Assembly (NCBI GenBank): GCA_964344185.1
Contig: CAYFMN010000001.1
Location: 124,001 to 188,000, forward strand
DNA from: JAJDAT01 sp964344185
Lineage (GTDB): Bacteria > Nitrospinota > Nitrospinia > Nitrospinales > JAJDAT01
DNA: 64,000 nt
Reading direction: 5' to 3'
Shown here: positions 1-7,754 of the stretch, piece by piece
Layout: the number at the start of each line of letters is the position of its first letter
How positions within the stretch are numbered: the first letter of the stretch is position 1
The notes under the pieces: model-generated
Databases searched by the model: none
What the model was told of the DNA's origin: nothing
Seen by the model: the letters and a program-made list of their open reading frames with translations, nothing else
Made by a program: the position numbers and the translations under genes

Positions 1-23
1 ATTTCGATCACGCGTCCATTCAT
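1..23 (-). CDS. cas1: Probable cas1, 5' end only (runs off the window)
   Basis: An ATG on the minus strand at 23 overlaps the cas9 stop codon by four bases (ATGA) and opens a frame reading MNGRVIEI before the window ends. Type II Cas1 proteins commonly begin with a similar M-x-x-R-(IV)-(IVL)-E-I stretch, and cas1 normally follows cas9 in type II-C loci. Only eight codons are visible, so the call rests on position, translational coupling and this short match. Cas1 would be the integrase subunit for spacer acquisition. Confidence 0.5.
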
Positions 24-3000
24 AATACCGGCCCCGTATCTTTTATTTTTCCTAATGGATCTACATGAATAAGTCTAACCTGATATTCTTTCAATTTGCT
101 AAACGAAACTAAAACATCTAATTTTTCTCCTTCTTTGATCCTTTTTTCTAAATTACCGCTTTCAAAATGTTCGACTAACCTAATTTGTTTGTTCACCGGC
201 CTCAAGCTTACTACTCTGGCAATTTTTTCTTTTCCTTTATGAACCAGTTTAACCAAATCGCGTTTATGTAATTTAAGAATTCGTTTCGCTGCGGGATGAG
301 GTTTGAAATCGTTTTGGCCTCCTCTATTAATTTCTAAAAAAGAAACTTCCTTAGTTTCTATTTTCCCATCGGGCATTTTCCAAAACCCAATGTGATGAAT
401 CTCTCCGCGCGCAAAGCTCTTGGTATGAATTGGATTTATTGATGGATGCTCTATATCGAATAAAGGATTTTCTTTTTTAAGAAGGCGAACCTTTTTAATT
501 TTTGTTCTCTCGCTAAACTTTTCGAGAATATCTTTTAGCGAACCGTCGTTTTCTTGTATTTCTTTTGCCAACCTTTCTCTTATCAGAGGATCGCGAATCG
601 CCTTTGTTTCTTTTTCCGATAAAGAAACCAGGGGTTTTCTATAAACAACATTGTAGTTTTGATTTCTTTCCTCAATCGAAGGATTTTTTAATTTACCGTA
701 GGCGGTTTCTTCATGAAATGCTCCCGCCGTTGAATGGTCCGGGCGATGAGAAACAACAATATTATCCAACGCTTTTAAAACTTCGGAATAAAACCCGCCC
801 CAAGGGTCGGCGATCAAGACCCGTCCTCTTTGCTCCTCATTCATCGCGGCAGTTCTCCGAATTAAATTACGATCGGTTACGCCAACAATAATCGAATCTA
901 AAGTATGGTTCCTATAATCGTTACGATTTTTACCGAATTTCCATTTTCGACGAAGCAATGCCGTCAAACGACCTGGAACCACCCAAATCTTATTATTAGG
1001 ACAAATATGGGAAAGATATTTCTTTGCGGCCTTGCCTAGATACCGCGTATCGTTTAATTGCCTGTCTAAAAATTGATTCTCGTCCCGGAACCGGTCCATA
1101 GCGTCTGGATCAAAACGCCATCGTTTATTTTTAGGCAAGCATTTCGCTCTATGAAGAATTTGTTCGTATCGTGTTTTATCTTTTCCGAAAGCCTCGCAGG
1201 GCGAGCGATTGCCTTTTTCCCGGTTTGAGTGAGTCATCGCTATGGTTTTATTGCCGCGGGAATCGTCCAGGCTTTTTGAAAATGGCAGGATATGTTCTAC
1301 TTCAACCTTTTCGGTAAATAAAATTCCAGGACTAATTGTCTCGCCGCTATAAGGACATTTTCTATCAAACACGTCTTTTGGATTGAGTTCTTCCCAAAGA
1401 CGATATTTTAATATATTGGCTCCATTAACATCTATTCCCTCTTCTTTAAGCCTGCTTGCAATACGTTCGTTTTCTTTCTGGTTTGTCCCCTGTTCTTTTT
1501 CTGTTGCTTTTCTTTGCTCGTGGTTCTGTTTTAAATCTCTTGCCAGTTCCAAAATAATTTCTTGAGGAGGCCCATAACGCTCAATAATTGCGTTTACAAC
1601 CAGACGCAATTGATTGAGACCAATATGCACCGTTGGATTGGAAATTCTTCCATATTTTTTAACATGGTGTTCCGCTTCCGGTTTTGCCCCTATCACTGAT
1701 TCCGGCAAAAGCTTTCCGTAGTATTCCAATTGGGAACTTAGCCCTACGGATTCGCTCTGACTGTGGTTGTACCCCAGTTTTTTTGCGGCTTCGTCATAAC
1801 GCAGACCCTCGCTCATCATTTTTTGCCATAATTTACTTAATACTGAAGAACAAAAGCGCGCATAGCCTTTAGGAAAATCATCCGGTCCCAGTTTAGAAAG
1901 GTTTTCTGCCGACTCTTCGCCCAATCCCCATTCGGTCAACGCTTTATTTTTTACGTCTTGTTCCTCTTCGGCATCCAATAAATACAAAACAATTTGATCT
2001 TGTAGCTCATGGTCTAACGTGAGCCATTTTTTTCCAAAATATTCTTTTTTTGACATGAGAGAAGCCGTTGCGTTTCCCTTTAACTTGCTCCTTCTTTTTG
2101 TTTCTAAATTAAACTCAACGCCATCCGGAAGTTTTAAGGCTGTTTGAATAGAAGAAAACGCCAATTCTTTTTGACGATTCAATCGTTCCCATAGAATAGC
2201 TTTGTCTTCCGGGGCCAGGTTTTGTTTACTTCTATCGGGCAAAATAATTTGCAGGTTGCCAATATCCTGCGCAATAGTAAATTTTTGCGCTGAAGGCAAC
2301 GCAATGGGCGCTCTAAATTCTTTAGGCTCAAACTGGCAACGTCCCGGCTCTTGCGCTTTTAAAGGTCTTTGGTGAAAAATTATTTTTTCTAACGATTCCC
2401 AGTCTTGCTTTGTAATATTAGAAAAATATTTTGATTGTTTTTCTCGTATGAGTTGAAATTCCGCTTCATACATTTTTCGATTGGGATAAAGTTTTTCACC
2501 TGAACGCGCTCGCAAACTTTTTCCTTCTTGATGTTTTTTATTTAAAAACTCCCCCAGGCTTCTTGAAAACGATTCCCGAATAGACTCTTCCAACCCTTTA
2601 ATATCTTCTGAAATTTTACTTTTATCCTCTTTCGTGTTGGTTTTTCGATTGCTTTTGAACCCACGTCTTTGATTGAGGTGATAAAGCGCTCTACCCAGTT
2701 CATAAGGCTCCAGCTTTTCATCAAGGGCTTTAACCCTCAATTCATAAGGATTTGGCACTTTCATCTTTTCCGTGGAGTTCTCTAGATTTTTACGTTTCTG
2801 TCTATCCTTAGTCATCAAACCAAGACGCACTAAATTCCACATCAGCGAATGCCGCCTGCGTAGATAACGGTCGCGCCTTCTTCGGGCTCCCCTGGCTATT
2901 CTTCGATTAACCGCAAGGGATGTTTTATCTTTTGGATTTCTCCCATCAGAAAATATTCTTACCCCCAAGTCTAAAATTCCTTGAGGTCTATCTTTGCCGT

Positions 3001-3088
3001 TTAAAGTAAGGAGCGACCACCCCAAAGAGTTAGTTCCTAAATCCAGCCCCAAGCGATATTTATTTTTATTGACTTCAATTTTCTCCAT
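20..3088 (-). CDS. cas9: CRISPR-associated endonuclease Cas9, compact, probably type II-C
   Basis: RNA-guided dual-nuclease effector of 1022 residues, in the size range of type II-C Cas9s and much shorter than the roughly 1370-residue II-A forms. RuvC-I is at the N terminus (LGLDLGTNSLGWS, Asp16). The Arg-rich bridge helix lies near residues 60-80 (RRIARGARRRRDRYLRRR). RuvC-II is IILELARD (Glu514), HNH is VEVEHILPFSKSLDD (His599), and RuvC-III is NHTLDSIIVG (His728, Asp731), so all nuclease motifs look intact. About 290 residues after RuvC-III form the C-terminal, presumably PAM-interacting region. An AGGGAG-type ribosome site lies upstream of the ATG. The gene is divergent from a candidate tracrRNA and overlaps the probable cas1 start by 4 bp. 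The II-C assignment rests on length and architecture. Confidence 0.97.
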   Translation of the reverse strand: MEKIEVNKNKYRLGLDLGTNSLGWSLLTLNGKDRPQGILDLGVRIFSDGRNPKDKTSLAVNRRIARGARRRRDRYLRRRHSLMWNLVRLGLMTKDRQKRKNLENSTEKMKVPNPYELRVKALDEKLEPYELGRALYHLNQRRGFKSNRKTNTKEDKSKISEDIKGLEESIRESFSRSLGEFLNKKHQEGKSLRARSGEKLYPNRKMYEAEFQLIREKQSKYFSNITKQDWESLEKIIFHQRPLKAQEPGRCQFEPKEFRAPIALPSAQKFTIAQDIGNLQIILPDRSKQNLAPEDKAILWERLNRQKELAFSSIQTALKLPDGVEFNLETKRRSKLKGNATASLMSKKEYFGKKWLTLDHELQDQIVLYLLDAEEEQDVKNKALTEWGLGEESAENLSKLGPDDFPKGYARFCSSVLSKLWQKMMSEGLRYDEAAKKLGYNHSQSESVGLSSQLEYYGKLLPESVIGAKPEAEHHVKKYGRISNPTVHIGLNQLRLVVNAIIERYGPPQEIILELARDLKQNHEQRKATEKEQGTNQKENERIASRLKEEGIDVNGANILKYRLWEELNPKDVFDRKCPYSGETISPGILFTEKVEVEHILPFSKSLDDSRGNKTIAMTHSNREKGNRSPCEAFGKDKTRYEQILHRAKCLPKNKRWRFDPDAMDRFRDENQFLDRQLNDTRYLGKAAKKYLSHICPNNKIWVVPGRLTALLRRKWKFGKNRNDYRNHTLDSIIVGVTDRNLIRRTAAMNEEQRGRVLIADPWGGFYSEVLKALDNIVVSHRPDHSTAGAFHEETAYGKLKNPSIEERNQNYNVVYRKPLVSLSEKETKAIRDPLIRERLAKEIQENDGSLKDILEKFSERTKIKKVRLLKKENPLFDIEHPSINPIHTKSFARGEIHHIGFWKMPDGKIETKEVSFLEINRGGQNDFKPHPAAKRILKLHKRDLVKLVHKGKEKIARVVSLRPVNKQIRLVEHFESGNLEKRIKEGEKLDVLVSFSKLKEYQVRLIHVDPLGKIKDTGPVL

Positions 3089-3116
3089 TGCAAAAAATTT
3101 CTCCCTGCCATAAAAT
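3088..3116 (+). promoter_or_regulatory. Candidate promoter for the tracrRNA
   Basis: On the plus strand a TTGCAA box (3088-3093) is separated by exactly 17 bases from TAAAAT (3111-3116), a sigma70-like arrangement (4/6 and 5/6 matches). It would start a transcript near 3122-3125, just before the candidate tracrRNA. It overlaps the cas9 start codon and leader, which are read in the opposite direction. AT-rich sequence produces chance matches, so this is a suggestion only. Confidence 0.4.
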
Positions 3117-3122
3117 AAAAAA

Positions 3123-3212
3123 ACATGTAGGAAATTGTGGTCTAATCGGTAACAAGTCTAACTTACTGGTTAGACACCATTATTAAAAAGCAGGCTACGG
3201 CCTGCTTTTTCT
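3123..3212 (+). ncRNA. Candidate tracrRNA
   Basis: This intergenic stretch beside cas9 has the layout of a tracrRNA. A roughly 30-nt unstructured segment (3124-3155, possible anti-repeat) is followed at once by a perfect 7-bp hairpin (GTCTAAC at 3156-3162, GTTAGAC at 3169-3175). A short A/T linker then leads to a G/C-rich hairpin (GCAGGC/GCCTGC, 3190-3205) ending in a T tract. A promoter-like pair lies just upstream at the right distance. The anti-repeat cannot be confirmed because no CRISPR repeat is in the window. If the call is correct, the repeat should contain sequence complementary to 3124-3155, such as TTGTTACCGATTAGACC. Confidence 0.55.
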
Positions 3213-3216
3213 TTTT
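3185..3216 (+). terminator. Intrinsic terminator of the candidate tracrRNA
   Basis: GCAGGC and GCCTGC form a 6-bp G/C stem with a TACG loop. It is extended by five A-T pairs and followed by TTTTTCTTTTT on the plus strand. The flanking A run gives it weaker terminator character on the minus strand as well. Confidence 0.8.
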
Positions 3217-3454
3217 CCCATAAAAATTTTTTGTTTAAAGAAATTATAACGGATAATAAACAGATTACAACCTATTCGTTTCTTAAAACAAAAGTTACTT
3301 TATTACTGGAAATGATAAGGTAAGCCCAAATCAGGAAAGTTGCGGCAATGGTTATTCGGATTTCAGTTTGGTGGGAATGATTCTATGAGGCATCTATTGT
3401 GTCTGGGCAATTTATGAAATCTTCAATAATCTACGGAAAAGTTTATTAACTCTA

Positions 3455-3784
3455 TTATTTCGTCGAAGGCCCCTCCTTAAAAAGCAACCATAAAATATTT
3501 AAATTGGTATGGTTATGCAAGGCGGCGACTGTTTCAAGAGACGGCAGGTTATTATTATTCTCGATCTCTGATAGCGGTCCCACTGTAACGCCAATTTGCC
3601 TTGCCAGTCCATGAAGAGTGTAACCGCGTTTTTTACGCCAAACTTGTAATCGATCGCCCAGTCCCTTTTTAATGTTTTGGGTAGTTTCTACCGTTTTTTT
3701 TGAGCGGGCTTTGGGCCGCGTTAGAGAAACAATGTTTACCTCCGTTGCCGCTTTGCGCTTCACTTTTAGTTTCTTTACCTGCAT
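3455..3784 (-). CDS. Xre-family helix-turn-helix regulator
   Basis: A 109-residue protein with a basic, low-complexity N terminus (residues 1-40, rich in Lys/Arg) followed by an HTH_3/Cro-C1 domain (about 41-100: LGDRLQVWRKKRGYTLHGLA, then IGVTVGPLSEIENN and LPSLETVAAL). This fold binds DNA and usually acts as a repressor or small regulator. The C terminus NILWLLFKEG resembles the end of Xre-domain antitoxins and SinR-like proteins. An AGAGG ribosome site lies 6 nt before the ATG. It sits 22 bp behind the lipoprotein gene on the same strand, so they are probably co-transcribed. Its targets are unknown; the nearby cas9 locus is one possibility, by position only. Confidence 0.8.
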   Translation of the reverse strand: MQVKKLKVKRKAATEVNIVSLTRPKARSKKTVETTQNIKKGLGDRLQVWRKKRGYTLHGLARQIGVTVGPLSEIENNNNLPSLETVAALHNHTNLNILWLLFKEGPSTK

Positions 3785-3806
3785 TTAAACCTCTATTCCT
3801 TTTTAT

Positions 3807-4271
3807 TCATTGCTCTGGCATTGCTTTTTGTTGGTAATAGCCCCATGCGCCAATTCCGTGTTGTTTTCGATAGTAATTAATGGTGGCGAAAGTCGCATTG
3901 CATAATTTTTTGCCCTCGCCGGCTTTTAATACAACTTTGGGCAACCGCCTGCTATTGGGATTAGAACCCGAAATACAATCGGTCTCTCTCCCCTTAATAT
4001 TCACCTCTTCGCCATAGCAAATCATTACTAAATTGTGGTAAGGATAATCAATAGAAGTTTGTGTCTTGGACTCGTCTACAAAATATCCCTCTTCACAACT
4101 CAGATTAATCGTTGAATCGTTACATGTTGGGCAACTCAACTTTAAAATACTTTTAGCTGTCTCTGGATCAAGGTTTTCTACAACATCCTTGTCTGGCCTA
4201 ACGGCAATAAGCTCACAACTGGATATTACAAAAGCCAAAAGTAACAAAAAAATTATCTTTAGATTTTTCAT
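3807..4271 (-). CDS. Small lipoprotein of unknown function
   Basis: About 155 residues starting MKNLKIIFLLLLAFVISSC, a lipoprotein signal with a clear lipobox (I-S-S-C). I chose the ATG at 4271 because an upstream in-frame ATG at 4328 would put 19 polar residues before the signal peptide. The mature part contains six or more cysteines (CPTCN, LSCEEGYF, MICYGE, DCISG, LCNATF), suggesting disulfides in the periplasm or on the cell surface. I do not recognise the family. It is upstream of and probably co-transcribed with the Xre regulator gene. Confidence 0.65.
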   Translation of the reverse strand: MKNLKIIFLLLLAFVISSCELIAVRPDKDVVENLDPETAKSILKLSCPTCNDSTINLSCEEGYFVDESKTQTSIDYPYHNLVMICYGEEVNIKGRETDCISGSNPNSRRLPKVVLKAGEGKKLCNATFATINYYRKQHGIGAWGYYQQKAMPEQ

Positions 4272-4586
4272 TCTTTTAGAGTAAGTGTTCTTAAGGTTTA
4301 AAAAAGTCATCCTACTAAACAAAATCACCTCATATCAATAATTTTTTTTAATGCAAAAATTTTTAAATCTTATTGCCTTGAGGGAGTTAAGAATTTCTGC
4401 CGGACCTCAAGCTTATCTCAAAGCATAAAATTTCATATATAAAATATATTATATTATAATTAAATTGTAAATATTTAATATTCGATAAATTTTTTGAATG
4501 GAAATTAAATCAGGTAGGTTAAGAATGCCGTAAAAACTCGAAGTTAGGTTTATCAGGTTTTATCGGAAGGTTCTGACAAGTTTTGC

Positions 4587-5108
4587 TCACGAAACGCTTG
4601 GGAGTTTAATAAATTTGGATTGTCCTTTGTTCCAAAGAAAAACATTTTCGTTAATAACAATAGCTTTAGTTCTTATCGAAATAAACTGATCGTCATTTTT
4701 ACAAGGTTGTTTTGTGTCCCCGCAAGAAACCTGATAAGTACCAGGTTTTTTTGATGAAATTCTATATTCTTTTAAAAATTTCGGTTTTTCAATTGCTAAA
4801 AGCATCCAATACTCCATATCGCTATTAGGCGAAAAAACCACTAACAACCCCATTGCTGAAAAATCTTTTTTTATCATCAGTCGGGCTTCATCAACTACCC
4901 GATCTCCATCGAAATCGCCAATTACCTTCAGGTTTTTTTGGGTTTCTTGCTTTGTCCATTTCCAATTTTTTATTAATTCATTTTCTGTTGGGAATCTCCA
5001 CTCTCTAGGAACAACCTGATGACTTTCGGTTTGCGTGATCCAACTGCCTGCAAAAAGCGTCATCCAAATTATTGCCAAAACAAATAATTTTGAAAAACTC
5101 TTTTTCAT
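4587..5108 (-). CDS. Secreted/periplasmic protein of unknown function
   Basis: A 173-residue protein with an N-terminal signal (KKSFSKLFVLAIIWMTLFAGSW). A GDFDGDRVVDEARL segment (about residues 64-77) resembles the acidic D-x-D-x-D loops of FG-GAP/EF-hand-like repeats. Two cysteines (SCGDTKQPC) probably form a disulfide. A strong GGAGG ribosome site precedes the ATG by a few bases. The pattern recalls small exported proteins that compare a computed value with stored data, but I cannot assign a family. It is flanked by long AT-rich gaps and has no evident operon partner. Confidence 0.65.
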   Translation of the reverse strand: MKKSFSKLFVLAIIWMTLFAGSWITQTESHQVVPREWRFPTENELIKNWKWTKQETQKNLKVIGDFDGDRVVDEARLMIKKDFSAMGLLVVFSPNSDMEYWMLLAIEKPKFLKEYRISSKKPGTYQVSCGDTKQPCKNDDQFISIRTKAIVINENVFLWNKGQSKFIKLPSVS

Positions 5109-5428
5109 GATCGCCTCCCTCGTTTATATTTCAAAACTTACAGGTTGCTCTTAGTATTTTGGGTAGTTACCCTCATAAAAGCAACAAAGGCGCCAAAAAT
5201 CACATTACCGAAAATAAACTAACTAACTCAAATAAAATTAATAAGTTAAATAGAAATTTTGATTATTTTTTTAGGGACAGGAGTTAAACGCTCCATTCAA
5301 AAACCAAAAGTTTGTTGCTAAAACCCACAAAAACTTGGGAAAACCACAAAATTATAGGCGAGCTAACTTAATTGTATTTCTGTGGAAAAGTGGAAAAAGG
5401 GATGATTTTCAAAAAGAAGGAAAAGAGT
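5109..5428. other. AT-rich intergenic region, no gene seen
   Basis: About 320 bases between two minus-strand genes. It is AT-rich with no convincing coding frame, RNA gene or repeat. The part next to 5108 presumably carries the promoter of the secreted protein gene. Confidence 0.5.
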
Positions 5429-5815
5429 TTAAAAACCTGTAAGCTTCCAAAAAGATTTAGAGTCAAGGTCTGCGGCATTGAGTTTAGAATAATCATTGCC
5501 TTCAAGTGTATAGGTTTTGACGCCTTCGTCTTCTGGAATAACAACTCTTACTGCTGCGTGTTTTGTTTTTTCAAAACCAGAAAATAACGAAGCGTCTGTT
5601 TTGGCGATTAAACCGACGGGAAAACATCTTGCCATCCTCTTTTTTCCTTCCCTATCATGCAAATCAACGCATAAATTGTCGCCCTCCACCCAACGTTCTA
5701 ATGTTTCGTCTTCTTTCTTTCCAATGACAAAGTGGTTCGAATCCACTTTAATGGCATACGTCGGCCCCGGCATTCCTTTAAACCAAACCTTACCTTCATC
5801 TATTATTTCTGGCAT
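5429..5815 (-). CDS. Hypothetical protein, 128 residues
   Basis: Soluble, acidic, mostly beta-strand-like sequence (MPEIIDEGKVWFKGMPGPTY, then HFVIGKKEDETLERWVEGDN and later VRVVIPEDEGVKTYTLEGND) without signal peptide or membrane segment. No recognised domain. It is divergent from bioF, sharing a roughly 100-bp intergenic region that contains a perfect 13-bp palindrome. Coding quality is good (even codon use, no low complexity), so I regard it as real, but its function is unknown. Confidence 0.6.
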   Translation of the reverse strand: MPEIIDEGKVWFKGMPGPTYAIKVDSNHFVIGKKEDETLERWVEGDNLCVDLHDREGKKRMARCFPVGLIAKTDASLFSGFEKTKHAAVRVVIPEDEGVKTYTLEGNDYSKLNAADLDSKSFWKLTGF

Positions 5816-5817
5816 CG

Positions 5818-5830
5818 TTAACCTGGTTAA
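5818..5830. promoter_or_regulatory. Perfect palindrome between divergent genes, possible operator
   Basis: TTAACC-T-GGTTAA lies just upstream of the 128-residue gene and about 85 bp before bioF. It does not match the BirA-type biotin operator as I know it. A regulator site is possible; chance cannot be excluded. Confidence 0.25.
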
Positions 5831-5913
5831 GTTATTCCACTCTTTGACTAAAACGGCTTTTTATACCATAATTTATACTGTTTGGAAGCGTTCAATTTAT
5901 TAAAATTGACGAC

Positions 5914-7104
5914 TTGGCAACCCGCGTAAACAAAAACCTCATTCCTAAGACAGCTTTTTTGAAAAATTTAGTCGAACGATTACAACGTCAGCTTACCAAT
6001 CGACGCCAAAATGACTTATTTCGGGAGGTTGCGGTTCCCATTCCACATAAACTGGATTTATCGGCTAACGACTATTTCCAACTCCGCAAACACCCTAAAG
6101 TTGTTGAAGCCAGCGAAAACGCTATTAGAAAATATGGAACCGGATCGGGAGCTTCGCCTTTAGTAACGGGTTTTTTGCCTTGTCATTCTGAGTTACTCGA
6201 TAAAATATTGGAATGGAAACAAAAGCCTTATGGGATGCTGTTTAACTCTGGTTTTATGGCAAATCAAGCCATATTTAAGCATATTCCCGGGGATAATGAC
6301 CTGGTATTAGCGGATAAGCTGGTTCATCATTCCATGTTGCAGGGAATGACTTCCGGAAAAGCTAAATTTTTGCGTTATCCACACCTCGATTTAGATAAAT
6401 TAGAAGAGTTATTAAGCAAACACCAAAACCATTTTGACACAATTTTTGTGGCAACGGAAAGCGTGTTCAGTATGGATGGCGATTACCCGGACCTGCGACG
6501 CATGGCAACTTTAAAACAGCAATACGGTTTTATATGGATTCTTGACGAGGCTCATGGAATTGGTTATTGGGGACCGCGTGGAGAAGGTTTAGCCTATGAA
6601 CATGAGGTAAATGATCAAGTCGATATTATCGTAGGCACCTTAAGCAAAGCTCTGGCAAGTTCTGGCGGTTATATAGTCTCCAAAACTAAAGAGTTTGTCG
6701 ATTATTTAGTCAATTTTTCAGGAGAATTTATTTATTCCACCTACCTGGCCCCGGCCCAGGCAGCCGCTGCGGAAGCCGCAATAGAATTTATAAAAAATGC
6801 AAACCAAATAAGAGAAAATTACAAAAAAACAGTTAAATACTTCCGCACTGAATTAAACAAAATTGGTTTGGATTCTGAAAAATTCCACTCCCAAATTATC
6901 CCGATAGTCATTGGCTTACCAGAAACTACCCTTTTGATAAAAAATCGATTAAAAGAAAAAGGAATTTTGGTTGGAGCGATTAGGCCGCCGACCGTGCCCA
7001 AGGGAACGGATCGACTTAGAATATCGATTCATTCAGGCGTGGCGGAAAACGATTTATCTGAGGTATTGAAAACGTTGGAGTTATGGAAAAAACAAAAAGG
7101 ATAA
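5914..7104 (+). CDS. bioF: 8-amino-7-oxononanoate synthase (BioF/KBL family)
   Basis: PLP-dependent alpha-oxoamine synthase that condenses pimeloyl-ACP or -CoA with alanine in biotin synthesis. The substrate entry region reads LDLSANDYFQL. GTGSGASPLVTG is the glycine-rich signature, DEAHGIGYWG holds the PLP-stacking/Asp motif, and GTLSKALASSGGY carries the Schiff-base lysine (Lys245 from the TTG start). At 396 residues it is normal length. The start is a TTG, since no ATG lies upstream of the conserved region, so the exact start is uncertain. Related enzymes (2-amino-3-ketobutyrate ligase, ALA synthase) share these motifs. The adjacent esterase and bioC favour the biotin role. Confidence 0.9.
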   Translation: MATRVNKNLIPKTAFLKNLVERLQRQLTNRRQNDLFREVAVPIPHKLDLSANDYFQLRKHPKVVEASENAIRKYGTGSGASPLVTGFLPCHSELLDKILEWKQKPYGMLFNSGFMANQAIFKHIPGDNDLVLADKLVHHSMLQGMTSGKAKFLRYPHLDLDKLEELLSKHQNHFDTIFVATESVFSMDGDYPDLRRMATLKQQYGFIWILDEAHGIGYWGPRGEGLAYEHEVNDQVDIIVGTLSKALASSGGYIVSKTKEFVDYLVNFSGEFIYSTYLAPAQAAAAEAAIEFIKNANQIRENYKKTVKYFRTELNKIGLDSEKFHSQIIPIVIGLPETTLLIKNRLKEKGILVGAIRPPTVPKGTDRLRISIHSGVAENDLSEVLKTLELWKKQKG

Positions 7105-7730
7105 CCGCTATTTGCGGATGGGCGGTTCCCTCCATTTGGTTTGAGAGAACAGTCCAATCATTTTTCCCGGAATGCGAAGTTAAAGCCGTTTACCCTAAAT
7201 ATCCCAAGGACAAAAAAGAAGCGGAGCAAATTTTACAAAAAACAAAAAGCGACCTTTACCTTGGGTATTCGATGGGAAGCTTATGGCTATTGCATCACCG
7301 GGAGTTAATTCCAACAAATTCAGTCAAAGCATTAATCGCCCCAATACTTTCTTTCATTAAAGAAGATAAAAGGGGTGGTAAAACGGCTTCGGTCCAATTA
7401 TTATATCTATTGAAAACTATTAAAAAACGGCCAAAAGAGTCCAAGCCTATTATTAACTTTTTCCTACAGTGTAATTTATCTAACAGCGAAAAACTTTTAG
7501 AAAATATCCCGGAAAACGACACTTTGATTGCGGGCTTGGAGTTTCTAAGAGACATAAAAGTCGAAGGAGATAAAACCGAGGATTTTATTAGCTATTTGGG
7601 CGATAAAGACCCATTTATGGGAACAGACCTAAAAGATCTGATTCCCAATTTAAAAATAATTGCCAATTGCGATCACGCCCCCGACAAACTATTAAAAGCT
7701 TTAGCAGAACAATTGCAATGGGGTTTATAA
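7083..7730 (+). CDS. BioH/BioG-like alpha/beta-hydrolase (pimeloyl-ACP methyl ester esterase)
   Basis: A 215-residue single-domain hydrolase overlapping the end of bioF by 22 bp, which implies translational coupling. It opens with ITAICGWAVPSIWFERTV, like the oxyanion loop of BioH (HGWG...), and has a nucleophile elbow LGYSMGS (Ser63). ANCDHAPDK near the C terminus supplies the probable catalytic His. In the BioC-BioH route this esterase removes the methyl group that BioC added, releasing pimeloyl-ACP for BioF. It is shorter and more divergent than BioH and could belong to one of the alternative BioG-type esterases, so I give no gene symbol. Confidence 0.75.
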   Translation: MEKTKRITAICGWAVPSIWFERTVQSFFPECEVKAVYPKYPKDKKEAEQILQKTKSDLYLGYSMGSLWLLHHRELIPTNSVKALIAPILSFIKEDKRGGKTASVQLLYLLKTIKKRPKESKPIINFFLQCNLSNSEKLLENIPENDTLIAGLEFLRDIKVEGDKTEDFISYLGDKDPFMGTDLKDLIPNLKIIANCDHAPDKLLKALAEQLQWGL

Positions 7731-7754
7731 AGATTAACAACAACTAAGAGAGCG

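Noticed and set aside
5372..5903. Plus-strand open frames opposite the 128-residue gene
   Set aside because: They are Ser/Phe/Cys-rich with poor codon use and mirror the minus-strand gene, which has better coding character.
5816..5913. BirA operator upstream of bioF
   Set aside because: No TTGTAAAC-type inverted repeat is seen; the 13-bp palindrome present does not match it.
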